DNA from: Marasmitruncus massiliensis | Lineage (GTDB): Bacteria > Bacillota > Clostridia > Oscillospirales > Ruminococcaceae | Direction: 5' to 3' | DNA length: 64,000 bases | Assembly: GCF_900186535.1 (NCBI RefSeq) | Contig: NZ_FYDE01000003.1 | Location: 1-64,000 of the forward strand | Shown: positions 14,192-23,721 of the stretch, in pieces | How positions within the stretch are numbered: the stretch's first letter is position 1 | How the letters are laid out: each line of letters opens with the position of its first letter | Position numbers and translations under genes: made by a program | The notes under the pieces: generated by a model | Seen by the model: the letters and a program-made list of their open reading frames with translations, nothing else | What the model was told of the DNA's origin: nothing | Databases searched by the model: none

Positions 14192-15574
14192 ATGAAAATG
14201 TGGGCAGGGCGGTTTTCCAAGGAAGTGGATTCCCGCGTCAACGATTTTAATTCCTCCATCCGCTTTGACGCGCGGATGTTTGAGCAGGATATCGCGGGCT
14301 CGATGGCGCACGCGCAGATGCTGGCCGCGCAGGGGATTCTTGCAAAAGAGGACGCGGACAAAATTGTGGATGGGCTTGACACCATTCTTACGGACTTGAA
14401 AAGCGGCGCGCTTGCCGTTGACCCCAACGCCGAGGACATCCATATGTTTGTCGAGCAGGTGCTGACCGAACGAATCGGCGTGACCGGAAAACGCCTGCAT
14501 ACCGCCCGTTCCCGCAACGATCAGGTGGCGCTCGATATCCGCCTCTGCCTGCGGGAGGAGAGCGAAAAAATCGTGGGGCTCCTGCTGGAACTGACGGAGG
14601 AGCTGACCCGCAAAGCGGAAGAAAATCTGGAAACCGTGATGCCCGGCTATACCCATCTCCAGCGCGCGCAGCCGATTACGTTTGGCCACCACCTGATGGC
14701 CTATGCCTACATGCTGGCACGAGACGTGGGCAGGGTGCGGGACGCCGCGAAACGCATGGAGGAACTGCCGCTCGGTTCGGGCGCTCTGGCGGGAACCACC
14801 TATCCCATCGACCGGCAGATGACGGCAAAGGCGCTCGGCTTTTTGCGTCCGACCGCGAATTCGCTGGACGGCGTTTCCGACCGCGATTTCTGCATTGAGC
14901 TGGCGGGCGCGATTTCCACTGTTATGATGCACCTTTCCCGGCTTTCCGAGGAAATTGTGCTGTGGTGCTCGTGGGAGTTCAAATTTATTGAGCTGGATGA
15001 CGCGTTTGCAACCGGGTCGTCGATTATGCCGCAGAAGAAGAATCCGGACGTCGCGGAACTGGTGCGCGGAAAGACCGGCAGGGTCTACGGCGACCTGATG
15101 ACGCTTCTGACCATGATGAAAGGGCTTCCGCTTGCTTATAATAAAGACATGCAGGAAGATAAGGAAGCGATTTTTGACGCGGTGGACACCGTGAAGCTCT
15201 GCCTCTCGACCATGACGCCGATGATTCATACCATGACCGTCCTGAAAGCGAATATGCGGGCGGCGGCGGCAAAAGGGTTTATCAACGCCACCGACTGCGC
15301 GGATTATCTGACAAAAAAAGGCGTGGCGTTCCGGGATGCGTATAAGTGCACCGGCGGTCTGGTTGCTCTCTGCATCCAAAAGGGCCTGACGCTTGAAACG
15401 CTTCCGCTTGAGGAGTACCAAAAGGCAAGCCCTGTATTCCAGAATGATATTTATGACGCGATCAGTCTCGAAACCTGCGTGAAAGGCAGAACAAGTGAGG
15501 GCGGCCCGTCCCCGGAGGCCGTCAGGGTGCAGATAGAGAAGATACGGACGTTTCTCACCGCGGAGAAACGCTGA
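14192..15574 (+). CDS. argH: Argininosuccinate lyase
   Basis: ArgH splits argininosuccinate into arginine and fumarate. The 460-residue product shows the family landmarks MWAGRFSKEVD at the N terminus, HTARSRNDQVALD, and the signature GSSIMPQKKNPDVAEL around residue 276. Length is normal. GCGAGG precedes the ATG. It follows argG after a 103-bp gap holding a hairpin, and argC begins 32 bp after it. Confidence 0.98.
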   Translation: MKMWAGRFSKEVDSRVNDFNSSIRFDARMFEQDIAGSMAHAQMLAAQGILAKEDADKIVDGLDTILTDLKSGALAVDPNAEDIHMFVEQVLTERIGVTGKRLHTARSRNDQVALDIRLCLREESEKIVGLLLELTEELTRKAEENLETVMPGYTHLQRAQPITFGHHLMAYAYMLARDVGRVRDAAKRMEELPLGSGALAGTTYPIDRQMTAKALGFLRPTANSLDGVSDRDFCIELAGAISTVMMHLSRLSEEIVLWCSWEFKFIELDDAFATGSSIMPQKKNPDVAELVRGKTGRVYGDLMTLLTMMKGLPLAYNKDMQEDKEAIFDAVDTVKLCLSTMTPMIHTMTVLKANMRAAAAKGFINATDCADYLTKKGVAFRDAYKCTGGLVALCIQKGLTLETLPLEEYQKASPVFQNDIYDAISLETCVKGRTSEGGPSPEAVRVQIEKIRTFLTAEKR

Positions 15575-15606
15575 ACTTCGCGGGGCGAATTTGTGAGGTG
15601 TGTGAA

Positions 15607-16647
15607 ATGAAACAAATCAAAGCGGGCGTAATCGGCGCGACCGGTTATGCGGGTCTGGAAATCGTCCGGCTGCTGCTGTCCCATCCCGACGTTGAGGTTT
15701 CGGCGGTCTCGTCCGTCAGCTTCGAGGGGCAGGCCATCAGCGAAATCTATCCCCAGCTGACGGGGCTGTTTGAACAAAAGCTCACCGACGACGCGGCGGT
15801 TGTGGATTCCTGCGACGTGGTGTTCGGCTCCCTGCCTCATGGGCTCTCCGAAAAAATCGCGCGCCGATGCTATGACGCAGGCAAGCTGTTTATTGACATG
15901 GGCGCGGATTTCCGCTTGAAAAAGGAATCGGACTACCAGACCTGGTACGGCGGGAACTACGAAGACATGGAACTGCACCGGAAAGCAGTCTATTCGATTC
16001 CGGAACTGCACCGTTCCCTCGTGAAAGGCGCGAAGCTGATTGCGAACCCGGGCTGCTATGTCACTTCCGTCTGTCTGGGGCTTGCGCCTGTGATGAAAGC
16101 CGGCGCGATCGACCCCGACACGCTTGTGATCGATTCCAAATCCGGGGTGACCGGGGCGGGACGCGGGCTCGCGCTGAATACCCACTATCCCGAATGCAAC
16201 GAGGCGTTTTCGCCCTATAAAATTGCTTCCCACCGCCACACGCCGGAAATTGAACAGGTGCTGGGGGAGCTATCCGGAGAACAGGTTACGGTGACGTTTG
16301 TGCCGCACCTGCTCCCGGTGAACCGCGGAATTGTCTCCACCATGTACATGAAACTGCGGCTCGATTTCGATGAGGAAACGGTGCGTGCGCTGTATGAATC
16401 GTTTTATAGCGGGGAACAGTTTGTAAAGCTGCTGCCGAAGGGCGCGGCGGCGAACCTCAAGAACGTCAAATACAGCAACTACTGCCATATTTCCCTGCAC
16501 ACCGACGCGCGCACCGGCCGGCTGATTGTGGTTTCTACCCTTGACAACATGGTCAAGGGCGCCGCCGGTCAGGCGATTCAGAATATGAACCTTGCGCTCG
16601 GGCTGGAGGAATCCGCGGGGCTGGACCTTGTGCCGCCCGCATTTTAA
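15607..16647 (+). CDS. argC: N-acetyl-gamma-glutamyl-phosphate reductase
   Basis: ArgC reduces N-acetylglutamyl phosphate to the semialdehyde with NADPH. The 346-residue product has the nucleotide-binding GATGYAGLE (residues 10-18) and the catalytic Cys150 in NPGCYVTS. The ATG at 15607 is preferred over an in-frame GTG three codons earlier, since GAGG is eight bases upstream. Part of the arg operon; argJ follows 28 bp downstream. Confidence 0.97.
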   Translation: MKQIKAGVIGATGYAGLEIVRLLLSHPDVEVSAVSSVSFEGQAISEIYPQLTGLFEQKLTDDAAVVDSCDVVFGSLPHGLSEKIARRCYDAGKLFIDMGADFRLKKESDYQTWYGGNYEDMELHRKAVYSIPELHRSLVKGAKLIANPGCYVTSVCLGLAPVMKAGAIDPDTLVIDSKSGVTGAGRGLALNTHYPECNEAFSPYKIASHRHTPEIEQVLGELSGEQVTVTFVPHLLPVNRGIVSTMYMKLRLDFDEETVRALYESFYSGEQFVKLLPKGAAANLKNVKYSNYCHISLHTDARTGRLIVVSTLDNMVKGAAGQAIQNMNLALGLEESAGLDLVPPAF

Positions 16648-16675
16648 AACCGGAATCAGGAAGGATGAAACGAAT

Positions 16676-17896
16676 ATGCCATATACGCTGATTGAGGGCG
16701 GCGTCTGCGCCCCGAAAGGCTTTCAGGCGGGAGCCGTACACTGCGGAATCCGCAAAAACCGCGAGAAAAAAGATCTGGCGCTGATTGTGAGCAGCACACC
16801 CTGCACAGCGGCGGCAGTTTATACGCAGAACAAGGTGAAGGGCGCACCGATCCTTGTCACAAAGGAGCATCTGGCCAACGGAACCGCCCGCGCGATCCTG
16901 TGCAATTCCGGCAACGCGAATACCTGCAACGCCGATGGGGAGTTCATCGCGCACGCCATGTGCGAGAGTGCGGCAAACGCCCTGCACATCAGCGAGGAGG
17001 ATATCATCATTGCTTCCACCGGCGTGATCGGGCAGCCGCTGCCGCTCGACCCGATTACCGACGCAATGCCCGCGCTTACGGCGTCGCTGAGCGCTGACGG
17101 CAGCGAAAGCGCCGCCGAGGCGATCATGACCACCGATACCAGACTCAAGCAGGTCGCGGTCAAATTCCTGCTGGATGGAAAAGAATGCATTATCGGCGGA
17201 ATCTCCAAAGGGAGCGGCATGATCCACCCCAACATGGCGACCATGCTCTGCTTTATCACCAGCGACGCGGCGATCTCCGCCGCGATGATTCAGAAAGCCT
17301 GCAAAGAGGTGGCCGACGAAACCTTCAATATGATTTCTGTGGACGGTGACACCTCAACCAACGACATGCTTTCCGTCATGGCGAACGGCCAGGCGGGAAA
17401 CCTGCTGATTGAGAGTGAAACCGCCGATTATTATAAATTTGTCGGCGCGCTGATGACAGTCTGCCGCCAGCTTGCCAAAGAAATGGCGGCGGACGGCGAG
17501 GGCGCGACCAAGCTGTTGGAATGCTCTGTAACCGGCGCGCCCTCCAAGGAAACCGCGAAAAAGGTTGCGAAATCTGTGATCTGTTCCAGCCTCTTTAAGG
17601 CGGCAATGTTCGGCGCCGACGCCAACTGGGGGCGGGTACTCTGCGCCATCGGATATACCGACGCGGAATTTGAAATCGGGCGCGTTGGCGTTTCATTCAG
17701 CTCAAAGTCGGGCGAAATTCAGGTCTGCGAAAACGGGGCGGGGATTCCGTTCAGTGAGGAGCTTGCGAAAAAGATCCTCAGCGAATCCGAAATCCATATT
17801 GAAATCTGCATGGGGCAGGGCGGCGGAGCCGCTACGGCGTGGGGCTGCGACCTGACTTATGACTACGTGAAGATCAACGGCGATTACCGCACCTGA
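16676..17896 (+). CDS. argJ: Bifunctional ornithine acetyltransferase/N-acetylglutamate synthase
   Basis: ArgJ moves the acetyl group from N-acetylornithine to glutamate, closing the acetyl cycle, and may also acetylate glutamate from acetyl-CoA. The 406-residue precursor has the self-cleavage motif HPNMATML with the nucleophilic Thr189, splitting the chain into alpha and beta parts. CNSGNANTCN and WGRVL are further family marks. The ATG at 16676 follows AGGAAGGA; the frame is open into argC but lacks a start signal there. No argA or argE is needed with this enzyme. Confidence 0.97.
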   Translation: MPYTLIEGGVCAPKGFQAGAVHCGIRKNREKKDLALIVSSTPCTAAAVYTQNKVKGAPILVTKEHLANGTARAILCNSGNANTCNADGEFIAHAMCESAANALHISEEDIIIASTGVIGQPLPLDPITDAMPALTASLSADGSESAAEAIMTTDTRLKQVAVKFLLDGKECIIGGISKGSGMIHPNMATMLCFITSDAAISAAMIQKACKEVADETFNMISVDGDTSTNDMLSVMANGQAGNLLIESETADYYKFVGALMTVCRQLAKEMAADGEGATKLLECSVTGAPSKETAKKVAKSVICSSLFKAAMFGADANWGRVLCAIGYTDAEFEIGRVGVSFSSKSGEIQVCENGAGIPFSEELAKKILSESEIHIEICMGQGGGAATAWGCDLTYDYVKINGDYRT

Positions 17897-17915
17897 TGAA
17901 CGGGGGGAAACAGCA

Positions 17916-18770
17916 ATGAAGATGGCAAATTCCGATAAGGCGCAGGTACTGGCCGAGGCGCTGCCCTATCTCCAGAAATACAACCATAAGGTGGTTGTCG
18001 TCAAATACGGCGGCAACGCCATGGTGAATGAAGAACTTAAGGAAGCGGTCATGAGCGATATTGTACTGCTGTCCCTTGTGGGCATCCGGATTGTGCTGGT
18101 GCACGGCGGCGGTCCCGAGATCACCGAAACACTTGCGGCGCTGGGCAAGGAAAGCCGCTTTGTGAACGGCCTGCGCTATACCGATGAGGAAACTGTCCGC
18201 GTGGTGCAGATGGTGCTTGCCGGAAAGACCAATAAGGACCTTGTGGGTCTTTTGCAGAAGAATAATGGGCGTGCGCTCGGACTTTGCGGGATTGACGGTA
18301 AGATGATCAAGGTCAAAAAGGTCAATGCCGATGTGGGATATGTCGGAGAAGTGACCGGTGTGGAGACCAAGCTGATCAATGACGCGCTGGACATGGGCTA
18401 TATTCCCGTGATTGCCACGCTGGGCTGTGATGAAGACGGTACGGTCTATAACATCAACGCGGATGCCGCCGCCGCCCGCATCGCCGCGGAACTGCACGCC
18501 GAAAGCCTGATTCTGCTCACCGATATCCGGGGTCTGCTCACCGACAAAAACGATGAGTCGACGCTGATTTTCTCGGTGAACGCCAGCGGGGTGCCCGCGC
18601 TCATCCGGCAGGGCATTATTCAGGGCGGTATGATCCCGAAAGTGGACTGCTGCGTGGAAGCGGTACGGCGTGGCGTCCGGCAGGCGAATATTATTGACGG
18701 GCGGGTCCCGCATTCCATCCTGATCGAGCTTTTAACCGACGAAGGGATGGGAACCATGTTCCTCGGCTGA
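17916..18770 (+). CDS. argB: N-acetylglutamate kinase
   Basis: ArgB phosphorylates N-acetylglutamate. The 284-residue product has the amino acid kinase fold with VVVKYGGNAM near residues 27-36, VHGGGPEI, and the C-terminal INADAAAARIA and GGMIPKV motifs. The N-terminal helix before the kinase core is of the arginine-sensitive type, so feedback inhibition is likely but not shown. It starts 20 bp after argJ; GGGGGGAAA precedes the ATG. Confidence 0.97.
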   Translation: MKMANSDKAQVLAEALPYLQKYNHKVVVVKYGGNAMVNEELKEAVMSDIVLLSLVGIRIVLVHGGGPEITETLAALGKESRFVNGLRYTDEETVRVVQMVLAGKTNKDLVGLLQKNNGRALGLCGIDGKMIKVKKVNADVGYVGEVTGVETKLINDALDMGYIPVIATLGCDEDGTVYNINADAAAARIAAELHAESLILLTDIRGLLTDKNDESTLIFSVNASGVPALIRQGIIQGGMIPKVDCCVEAVRRGVRQANIIDGRVPHSILIELLTDEGMGTMFLG

Positions 18771-18808
18771 TGCCGGGCGGGAACAACTGACAGAAAGAGG
18801 TGGATTTT

Positions 18809-19972
18809 ATGGGATGGAAAGAGCTTGACCAGACCTATCTCGCGCACGCCTACGGCCGGTTCGATATGGAAGCCGCTAGCGGACAGGGCGCGGTCTGCAA
18901 GGACGCGGACGGCAGGGAATATATTGATTTCACCTCCGGCATCGGCGTCAATTCGCTGGGCTGGTGTGACGGCGACTGGGCGGCGGCGGTTGGAAAACAG
19001 GCCGCGACGCTTCAGCATATGTGCAACCTTTACTACACCGAGCCGATGGCGAAGCTGGGCAAAACCCTCTGCGAACGCACCGGTATGAAAAAGGTGTTTC
19101 TGTGCAATTCCGGCGCGGAAGCCAACGAGGGAATCATTAAAACCGCGCGCAAATACAGCTTTGACCATTACGGAAAGGGCAGGCATACCATTCTTTCGCT
19201 GAACAACAGCTTTCACGGGCGCACGATTACCACCCTTTCCGCTACCGGTCAGGACGCGTTCCACCAATACTTTGACCCGTTTACCGAGGGCTTCCGGTTC
19301 ATCGACGCCAATGATCTCAACGGGCTGAAAAAGGCGGCGGACGAAACCGTCTGCGGCATTCTGATTGAGCTGGTGCAGGGCGAGGGCGGTGTGGTGCCGC
19401 TGGAACCGGATTTTGTGGACGGGATTGCCCGTATCTGCGCAGAAAAGGATATCCTGCTGATGGTGGATGAGGTGCAGACCGGAATGGGACGCACCGGGAA
19501 GCTGCTCTGCTGCGAGCATTACGGCATCCAGCCCGACCTGCTCAGCCTGGCGAAGGGACTGGGCGGCGGCCTGCCGATCGGTGCCGCGCTGATGGGCGGA
19601 AAGTGCGCCGACACGCTGCGCCCCGGCGACCACGGAACCACCTTCGGCGGGAACCCGGTGGTCTGCGCCGGCGCGAACGTGGTGCTGGAAAAACTGACCG
19701 GAGAACTGCTTGACGAGGTCGCCGCCAAGGGCGATTATATCACGGAACGGCTGCTGAAAATGCCGGGGGTGAAGAGCGTCGAGGGCAGAGGACTGATGCT
19801 CGGCATCACACTGGACAAGGGCGACAGCAAAAAACTGGCCGCGCAGTGTCTGGAGTACGGCCTGCTGATTCTCACCGCGAAAGCGAAACTGCGGATGCTC
19901 CCGCCGCTTACAATTTCCCATGCCGAAATTGACAGGGGACTCAAACTACTGAATGAGGTGTTAAGCTTATGA
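18809..19972 (+). CDS. argD: Acetylornithine aminotransferase
   Basis: ArgD transaminates N-acetylglutamate semialdehyde to N-acetylornithine with PLP. The 387-residue class III aminotransferase shows NSGAEANE, the VDEVQTGMGRTG motif and the PLP lysine in SLAKGLGGG (around residue 248). The ATG at 18809 is favoured over the GTG three codons earlier because AGAGG is eight bases upstream. Its last four bases overlap the argF start (ATGA), indicating translational coupling. Confidence 0.96.
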   Translation: MGWKELDQTYLAHAYGRFDMEAASGQGAVCKDADGREYIDFTSGIGVNSLGWCDGDWAAAVGKQAATLQHMCNLYYTEPMAKLGKTLCERTGMKKVFLCNSGAEANEGIIKTARKYSFDHYGKGRHTILSLNNSFHGRTITTLSATGQDAFHQYFDPFTEGFRFIDANDLNGLKKAADETVCGILIELVQGEGGVVPLEPDFVDGIARICAEKDILLMVDEVQTGMGRTGKLLCCEHYGIQPDLLSLAKGLGGGLPIGAALMGGKCADTLRPGDHGTTFGGNPVVCAGANVVLEKLTGELLDEVAAKGDYITERLLKMPGVKSVEGRGLMLGITLDKGDSKKLAAQCLEYGLLILTAKAKLRMLPPLTISHAEIDRGLKLLNEVLSL

Positions 19973-20874
19973 ACCATCTGCTCAAACTGCTCGACCTGAC
20001 TCCGGAGGAAATCATCGAACTGCTCAATCTGGGCGATCAGCTCAAATATGAGCAAAAGCATGGAATCCGCCACCATCTGCTCGAAGGCCAGACGCTCGGC
20101 ATGATCTTCCAGAAGGCTTCCACCCGCACAAGGGTCTCCTTTGAGGTGGGCATGAGCCAGCTCGGCGGCGACGCGCTCTTCCTTTCCAACCGCGACCTGC
20201 AGATCGGGCGCGGAGAGCCGGTGCAGGATACCGCGCGCGTGCTTTCCCGCTATCTCGACGGCATCATGATCCGTACCTTTGCCCAGCAGGAGGTCGACGA
20301 TCTTGCGGAATACGGTTCTATCCCCATCATCAACGGCCTGACCGATTTCAGCCATCCCTGCCAGGTGCTTGCCGACCTGATGACGGTACGTGAACACAAA
20401 GGGCGTCTGGACGGCGTGAAGATGTGCTACATCGGCGACGGCAACAACATGGCAAACTCGCTGATCGTTGGAGGCCTGAAAACCGGCATGAAGGTTTCGG
20501 TCGCGACGCCTGACGATTACCGCCCCGACCCTGTGGTGCTGGAATTCGCCAAAGGCTACGGCAGCTTCAGGCTGACCGACAACATCCTTGAGGCCGCCGC
20601 GGACGCGGATGTCCTGTTCACCGATGTCTGGGCTTCCATGGGCCAGGAGGGCGAGGCGGAAATCCGCAGAAAGGCCTTCGCGGGCTATCAGATCAACGAG
20701 GAGCTGCTGAAAAACGCGGCCCCCGACGCGATGGTCCAGCACTGCCTGCCCGCCCACCGGGGGGAGGAAATTTCCGAGGAAACATTTGAAAAACATGCGG
20801 ATGAGATCTTTGACGAAGCCGAGAACAGGCTGCATGCCCAGAAGGCCGTCATGGTGAAACTGATGAAAAAATAA
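19969..20874 (+). CDS. argF: Ornithine carbamoyltransferase
   Basis: ArgF makes citrulline from ornithine and carbamoyl phosphate. The 301-residue product has the carbamoyl phosphate motif STRTR, the HPCQ motif and the ornithine-site HCLPAHRG. Length is typical. It overlaps argD by four bases and is the last gene of the cluster, followed by a strong terminator. Carbamoyl phosphate synthase genes are not in the window. Confidence 0.97.
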   Translation: MNHLLKLLDLTPEEIIELLNLGDQLKYEQKHGIRHHLLEGQTLGMIFQKASTRTRVSFEVGMSQLGGDALFLSNRDLQIGRGEPVQDTARVLSRYLDGIMIRTFAQQEVDDLAEYGSIPIINGLTDFSHPCQVLADLMTVREHKGRLDGVKMCYIGDGNNMANSLIVGGLKTGMKVSVATPDDYRPDPVVLEFAKGYGSFRLTDNILEAAADADVLFTDVWASMGQEGEAEIRRKAFAGYQINEELLKNAAPDAMVQHCLPAHRGEEISEETFEKHADEIFDEAENRLHAQKAVMVKLMKK

Positions 20875-20890
20875 CTGCCGCTGGGGCGGC

Positions 20891-20926
20891 AAACGGGAAC
20901 GCTATGCAAAGAGCGTTCCCGTTTTT
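20891..20926 (+). terminator. Intrinsic terminator of the arg operon
   Basis: AAACGGGAACGCT (20891-20903) pairs with AGCGTTCCCGTTT (20912-20924), with an 8-base loop and a following T run. Confidence 0.93.
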
Positions 20927-20942
20927 TGTTCTGCCCCGCAGA

Positions 20943-20971
20943 TTGACACGTTTCCCGCGATGGGATAAAAT
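20943..20971 (+). promoter_or_regulatory. Promoter of the BtuF-like gene and ilvBN
   Basis: A perfect TTGACA (20943-20948), a 17-bp spacer and TAAAAT (20966-20971). No separate promoter is evident before ilvB, so all three genes are probably on one message. Confidence 0.75.
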
Positions 20972-21013
20972 AGTGCTATCAGTTAAAAAAAGTGACGCCG
21001 AAAGGACAGAATC

Positions 21014-22054
21014 ATGAAAAGACGTTTGACAGCCCTGCTGCTGGCGGGACTGATGATCTTTATGGTAACAGCCTGCAAGAAAGGCAAGGATACGGAGCCG
21101 TCCTCTTCCGAGGAAGTCAAAGACCCCAACTGGCCGGTTGCCGTCGGCGACATCCGCGTGGCGGAAAAACCGGATTCGATGGTATCGCTGTCGCCCGCAC
21201 TGACGGAAATTCTCTGTGAGCTGGGCGGGGAAGGGCAGCTGACGGGTGTCAGCGATTACTGCGATTATCCTGATTCGGTGCGGGATCTGGAGCGTTGCGG
21301 GACCAGCCAGCTTCCGAACATGAAAGCCATTGAGAAGCTTTCCCCGCAGGTGGTGTTTTCCTCTTCCGCGCTGTCGCAGGAGGATACGGTGAAGCTCCAG
21401 CAGATGGGCGCGGAAGTGGTGGTGCTCCCCCATGCGGACAGCGTGGATGCGCTTGAGGAACTCTATGTGGCGGCGGGTACGATCATTGGCGGCATGGTGG
21501 ACGGCGAAGAAAACGGGGAAGAGACCTTTGCCCCTCTGCGCAGAAAGTATGAGGCTATAACTGCCGCCGCAGAGACGGTGGAGAAGAAGCTCTCCGGTAT
21601 TTATCTGCGGTCAGCACCGCTGATGATGGCGACCGGCGATACTTTTGAAGGGGAGCTTCTGGAGAAAATCGGCATCCAGAACGACGCGGCGGACGATACC
21701 GGCTGGGAGTACCCCGCGGATAAGGCAAAAGACCTCTATCCCGATATTATCTTTTACGACAAATCGATTGATGCGCAGTATTTAAAAGATAATCAGGTTT
21801 ACAATACCACCGACGCGGTCAAAAATGAACGCTGCTATGAGGTGGATGCCACCGCGTTTGAACGGCAGAGCGCCCGCATGTTTGACGAACTGGAAACCAT
21901 GTTCCGGGAAGCCTATCCGGACGTGGAAATCAGTACGGCAGAGCCGGAATCCGGGCAGGAATCCTCTTCCGAGCGGGATGAGGACGAATCCAAACCTTCC
22001 TCTTCGGACGATGAGGGGATGCTGAGCCTCGATGATGCCACAAAAGTAAACTGA
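21014..22054 (+). CDS. BtuF/FhuD-like substrate-binding lipoprotein
   Basis: The 346-residue lipoprotein has the signal peptide MKRRLTALLLAGLMIF and lipobox VTAC (Cys about residue 21). A class III periplasmic-binding domain (PF01497 type) follows: SMVSLSPALTEILCELG, GVSDYCDYPDSV, LSPQVVFSSS. Such proteins capture cobalamin, haem or siderophores for ABC importers, but no permease or ATPase is adjacent and the ligand is unknown. A Ser/Glu/Asp-rich low-complexity tail (about residues 308-335) is unusual. The gene ends 29 bp before ilvB. Confidence 0.85.
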   Translation: MKRRLTALLLAGLMIFMVTACKKGKDTEPSSSEEVKDPNWPVAVGDIRVAEKPDSMVSLSPALTEILCELGGEGQLTGVSDYCDYPDSVRDLERCGTSQLPNMKAIEKLSPQVVFSSSALSQEDTVKLQQMGAEVVVLPHADSVDALEELYVAAGTIIGGMVDGEENGEETFAPLRRKYEAITAAAETVEKKLSGIYLRSAPLMMATGDTFEGELLEKIGIQNDAADDTGWEYPADKAKDLYPDIIFYDKSIDAQYLKDNQVYNTTDAVKNERCYEVDATAFERQSARMFDELETMFREAYPDVEISTAEPESGQESSSERDEDESKPSSSDDEGMLSLDDATKVN

Positions 22055-22083
22055 TCGTTCATTAACATGGGTGGGGAAGTGAA

Positions 22084-23721
22084 ATGATGATGACTGGTGC
22101 GCAGGCAATGGTAAAATGTCTGGAAGCGGAACGGGTTTCCCTGCTGTTTGGCTATCCCGGCGCGGCAATCTGCCCGTTCTATGACAGCCTTGCGGAGTCC
22201 TCTATCCGGCATATCCTGCCCCGTAATGAACAGAACGCCGGACACGCTGCGTCAGGCTATGCGCGGATGACCGGGAAACCGGCGGTCTGCGTGGCGACCT
22301 CCGGCCCCGGCGCGACGAACCTATTCACCGCGATTGCAACCGCCTATATGGACAGTATCCCGCTGGTCGTGATTACCGGACAGGTATCGTCCGAGCTGCT
22401 GGGGCGGGATGTGTTTCAGGAGGTTGACACCACCGGCGCGGCGGAGCCGTTTACCAAATACAGCTATCTTGTCAAGGATGCGGCGGAGATTCCCCGCGTG
22501 TTTAAAGAGGCGTTTTATATCGCGTCCACCGGGCGCAAGGGCCCTGTGCTGATTGATATGCCGGTGGATATCCAGCGGCAGCTTCTGGAATTCCGTTATC
22601 CGGAAAAAGTGGACATCCGCGGCTATAAGCCCTGCAGCAAGGGGCACCCGATGCAGATCCGGCGGGTGGCGGAAGCAATCAAGACCGCGAAGCGCCCCCT
22701 GCTTTGTGTCGGGGGCGGCGTATTCGCGGCAGGGGCGCAGGACGCGGTGCGCACACTGTGTGAACAGTGCAGTCTGCCGGTTGTTGCGACGATGATGGGG
22801 CTTGGTGTTCTGCCTACCGGCCATCCCCTTTATATTGGCATGCTCGGACAGAGCGGCAGCGAGGCGGCAAACCGCGCGGTGGAACAGAGCGATCTGCTGA
22901 TTCTCATCGGCGCACGCGCGGGTGACCGGGCTGTCGCATCTCCGCAGACACTTGAAGCGATGACCACTGTGGTGCATATTGACATTGACGCCGCGGAAAT
23001 CGGCAAAAATCTGGGAACCACGATTCCTTTGGTGGGAGACGCGGCCCGTGTGGCCGAACAGCTTGTCGAACAGCATCCCGTGGGGGAGTGGCGAAAATGG
23101 CTGGAGTGGCTGGAAGCCCGCCGGGCGGAGGCCAGACGGCCCGATGCGCCCGTAAAGGACGGCTATATCGACCCGAACGCGTTTATCCGTCTGCTTTCCG
23201 AGCGGATGGAGGACGACGCGATCTATGTTTCCGATGTGGGTGAAAACCAGATCTGGTCGGCAAGGAACGTCAGAATCCGCAGCGGGCGGTTTCTGACGAC
23301 GGGCGGCATGGGCACCATGGGCTATGCGCTGCCCGCTTCGATCGGCGCGAAGCTGGCCGCGCCGGAAAAACAGGTGGTCACCGTCTGCGGGGACGGCGCG
23401 TTTCAGATGGCGATGATGGAGCTTGCGACCGCCAACCAGCATCATGTGCCGGTCAAGCTTGTAGTGATGCAGAACGGCTGTCTCGGACTGGTACGTGAAA
23501 TCCAGCAGAACCAGTACCGGGGACGGGAGGTCGCGGTCTGCCTGGACGGCAGCCCCGACATCTCCGGCATCGCGGCGGCTTATGGCATCCCCTCTGCGCG
23601 GATTCGCTCGATGGACGAAGCGGAGCAGGCGATTGACACCCTGCTGGACGGGGAACGCTCATTTGTGCTGGTCTGCATGGTAGACCCCCGCGAAGGAACC
23701 GGACAGGAGGCAGCGGTATGA
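22084..23721 (+). CDS. ilvB: Acetolactate synthase large subunit (variant active site)
   Basis: ALS condenses two pyruvates, or pyruvate and 2-oxobutyrate, in branched-chain amino acid synthesis. The 545-residue product has the ThDP-activating Glu in PRNEQNAGHAA, a central FAD-type domain (VGGGVFAAGA), and the ThDP motif GDGAFQM. Directly after it, the usual LGMVRQWQ reads LGLVREIQ, so the tryptophan that shapes substrate choice and herbicide binding is Ile here. The ilvN regulatory subunit overlaps by four bases, which supports an ALS role over a related ThDP enzyme. A GGGGAAGTGAA site precedes the ATG. Confidence 0.92.
   Translation: MMMTGAQAMVKCLEAERVSLLFGYPGAAICPFYDSLAESSIRHILPRNEQNAGHAASGYARMTGKPAVCVATSGPGATNLFTAIATAYMDSIPLVVITGQVSSELLGRDVFQEVDTTGAAEPFTKYSYLVKDAAEIPRVFKEAFYIASTGRKGPVLIDMPVDIQRQLLEFRYPEKVDIRGYKPCSKGHPMQIRRVAEAIKTAKRPLLCVGGGVFAAGAQDAVRTLCEQCSLPVVATMMGLGVLPTGHPLYIGMLGQSGSEAANRAVEQSDLLILIGARAGDRAVASPQTLEAMTTVVHIDIDAAEIGKNLGTTIPLVGDAARVAEQLVEQHPVGEWRKWLEWLEARRAEARRPDAPVKDGYIDPNAFIRLLSERMEDDAIYVSDVGENQIWSARNVRIRSGRFLTTGGMGTMGYALPASIGAKLAAPEKQVVTVCGDGAFQMAMMELATANQHHVPVKLVVMQNGCLGLVREIQQNQYRGREVAVCLDGSPDISGIAAAYGIPSARIRSMDEAEQAIDTLLDGERSFVLVCMVDPREGTGQEAAV

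Noticed and set aside
14153-15421. 422-codon minus-strand frame over argH
   Set aside because: Antisense shadow of argH: His/Arg/Gln-rich translation with no recognisable motifs and no ribosome binding site.
18620-19921. 433-codon minus-strand frame over argD
   Set aside because: Antisense shadow of argB/argD for the same reasons. Long shadow frames recur throughout the window (for example 31211-32410, 36204-37400, 37812-39020, 40417-41571).
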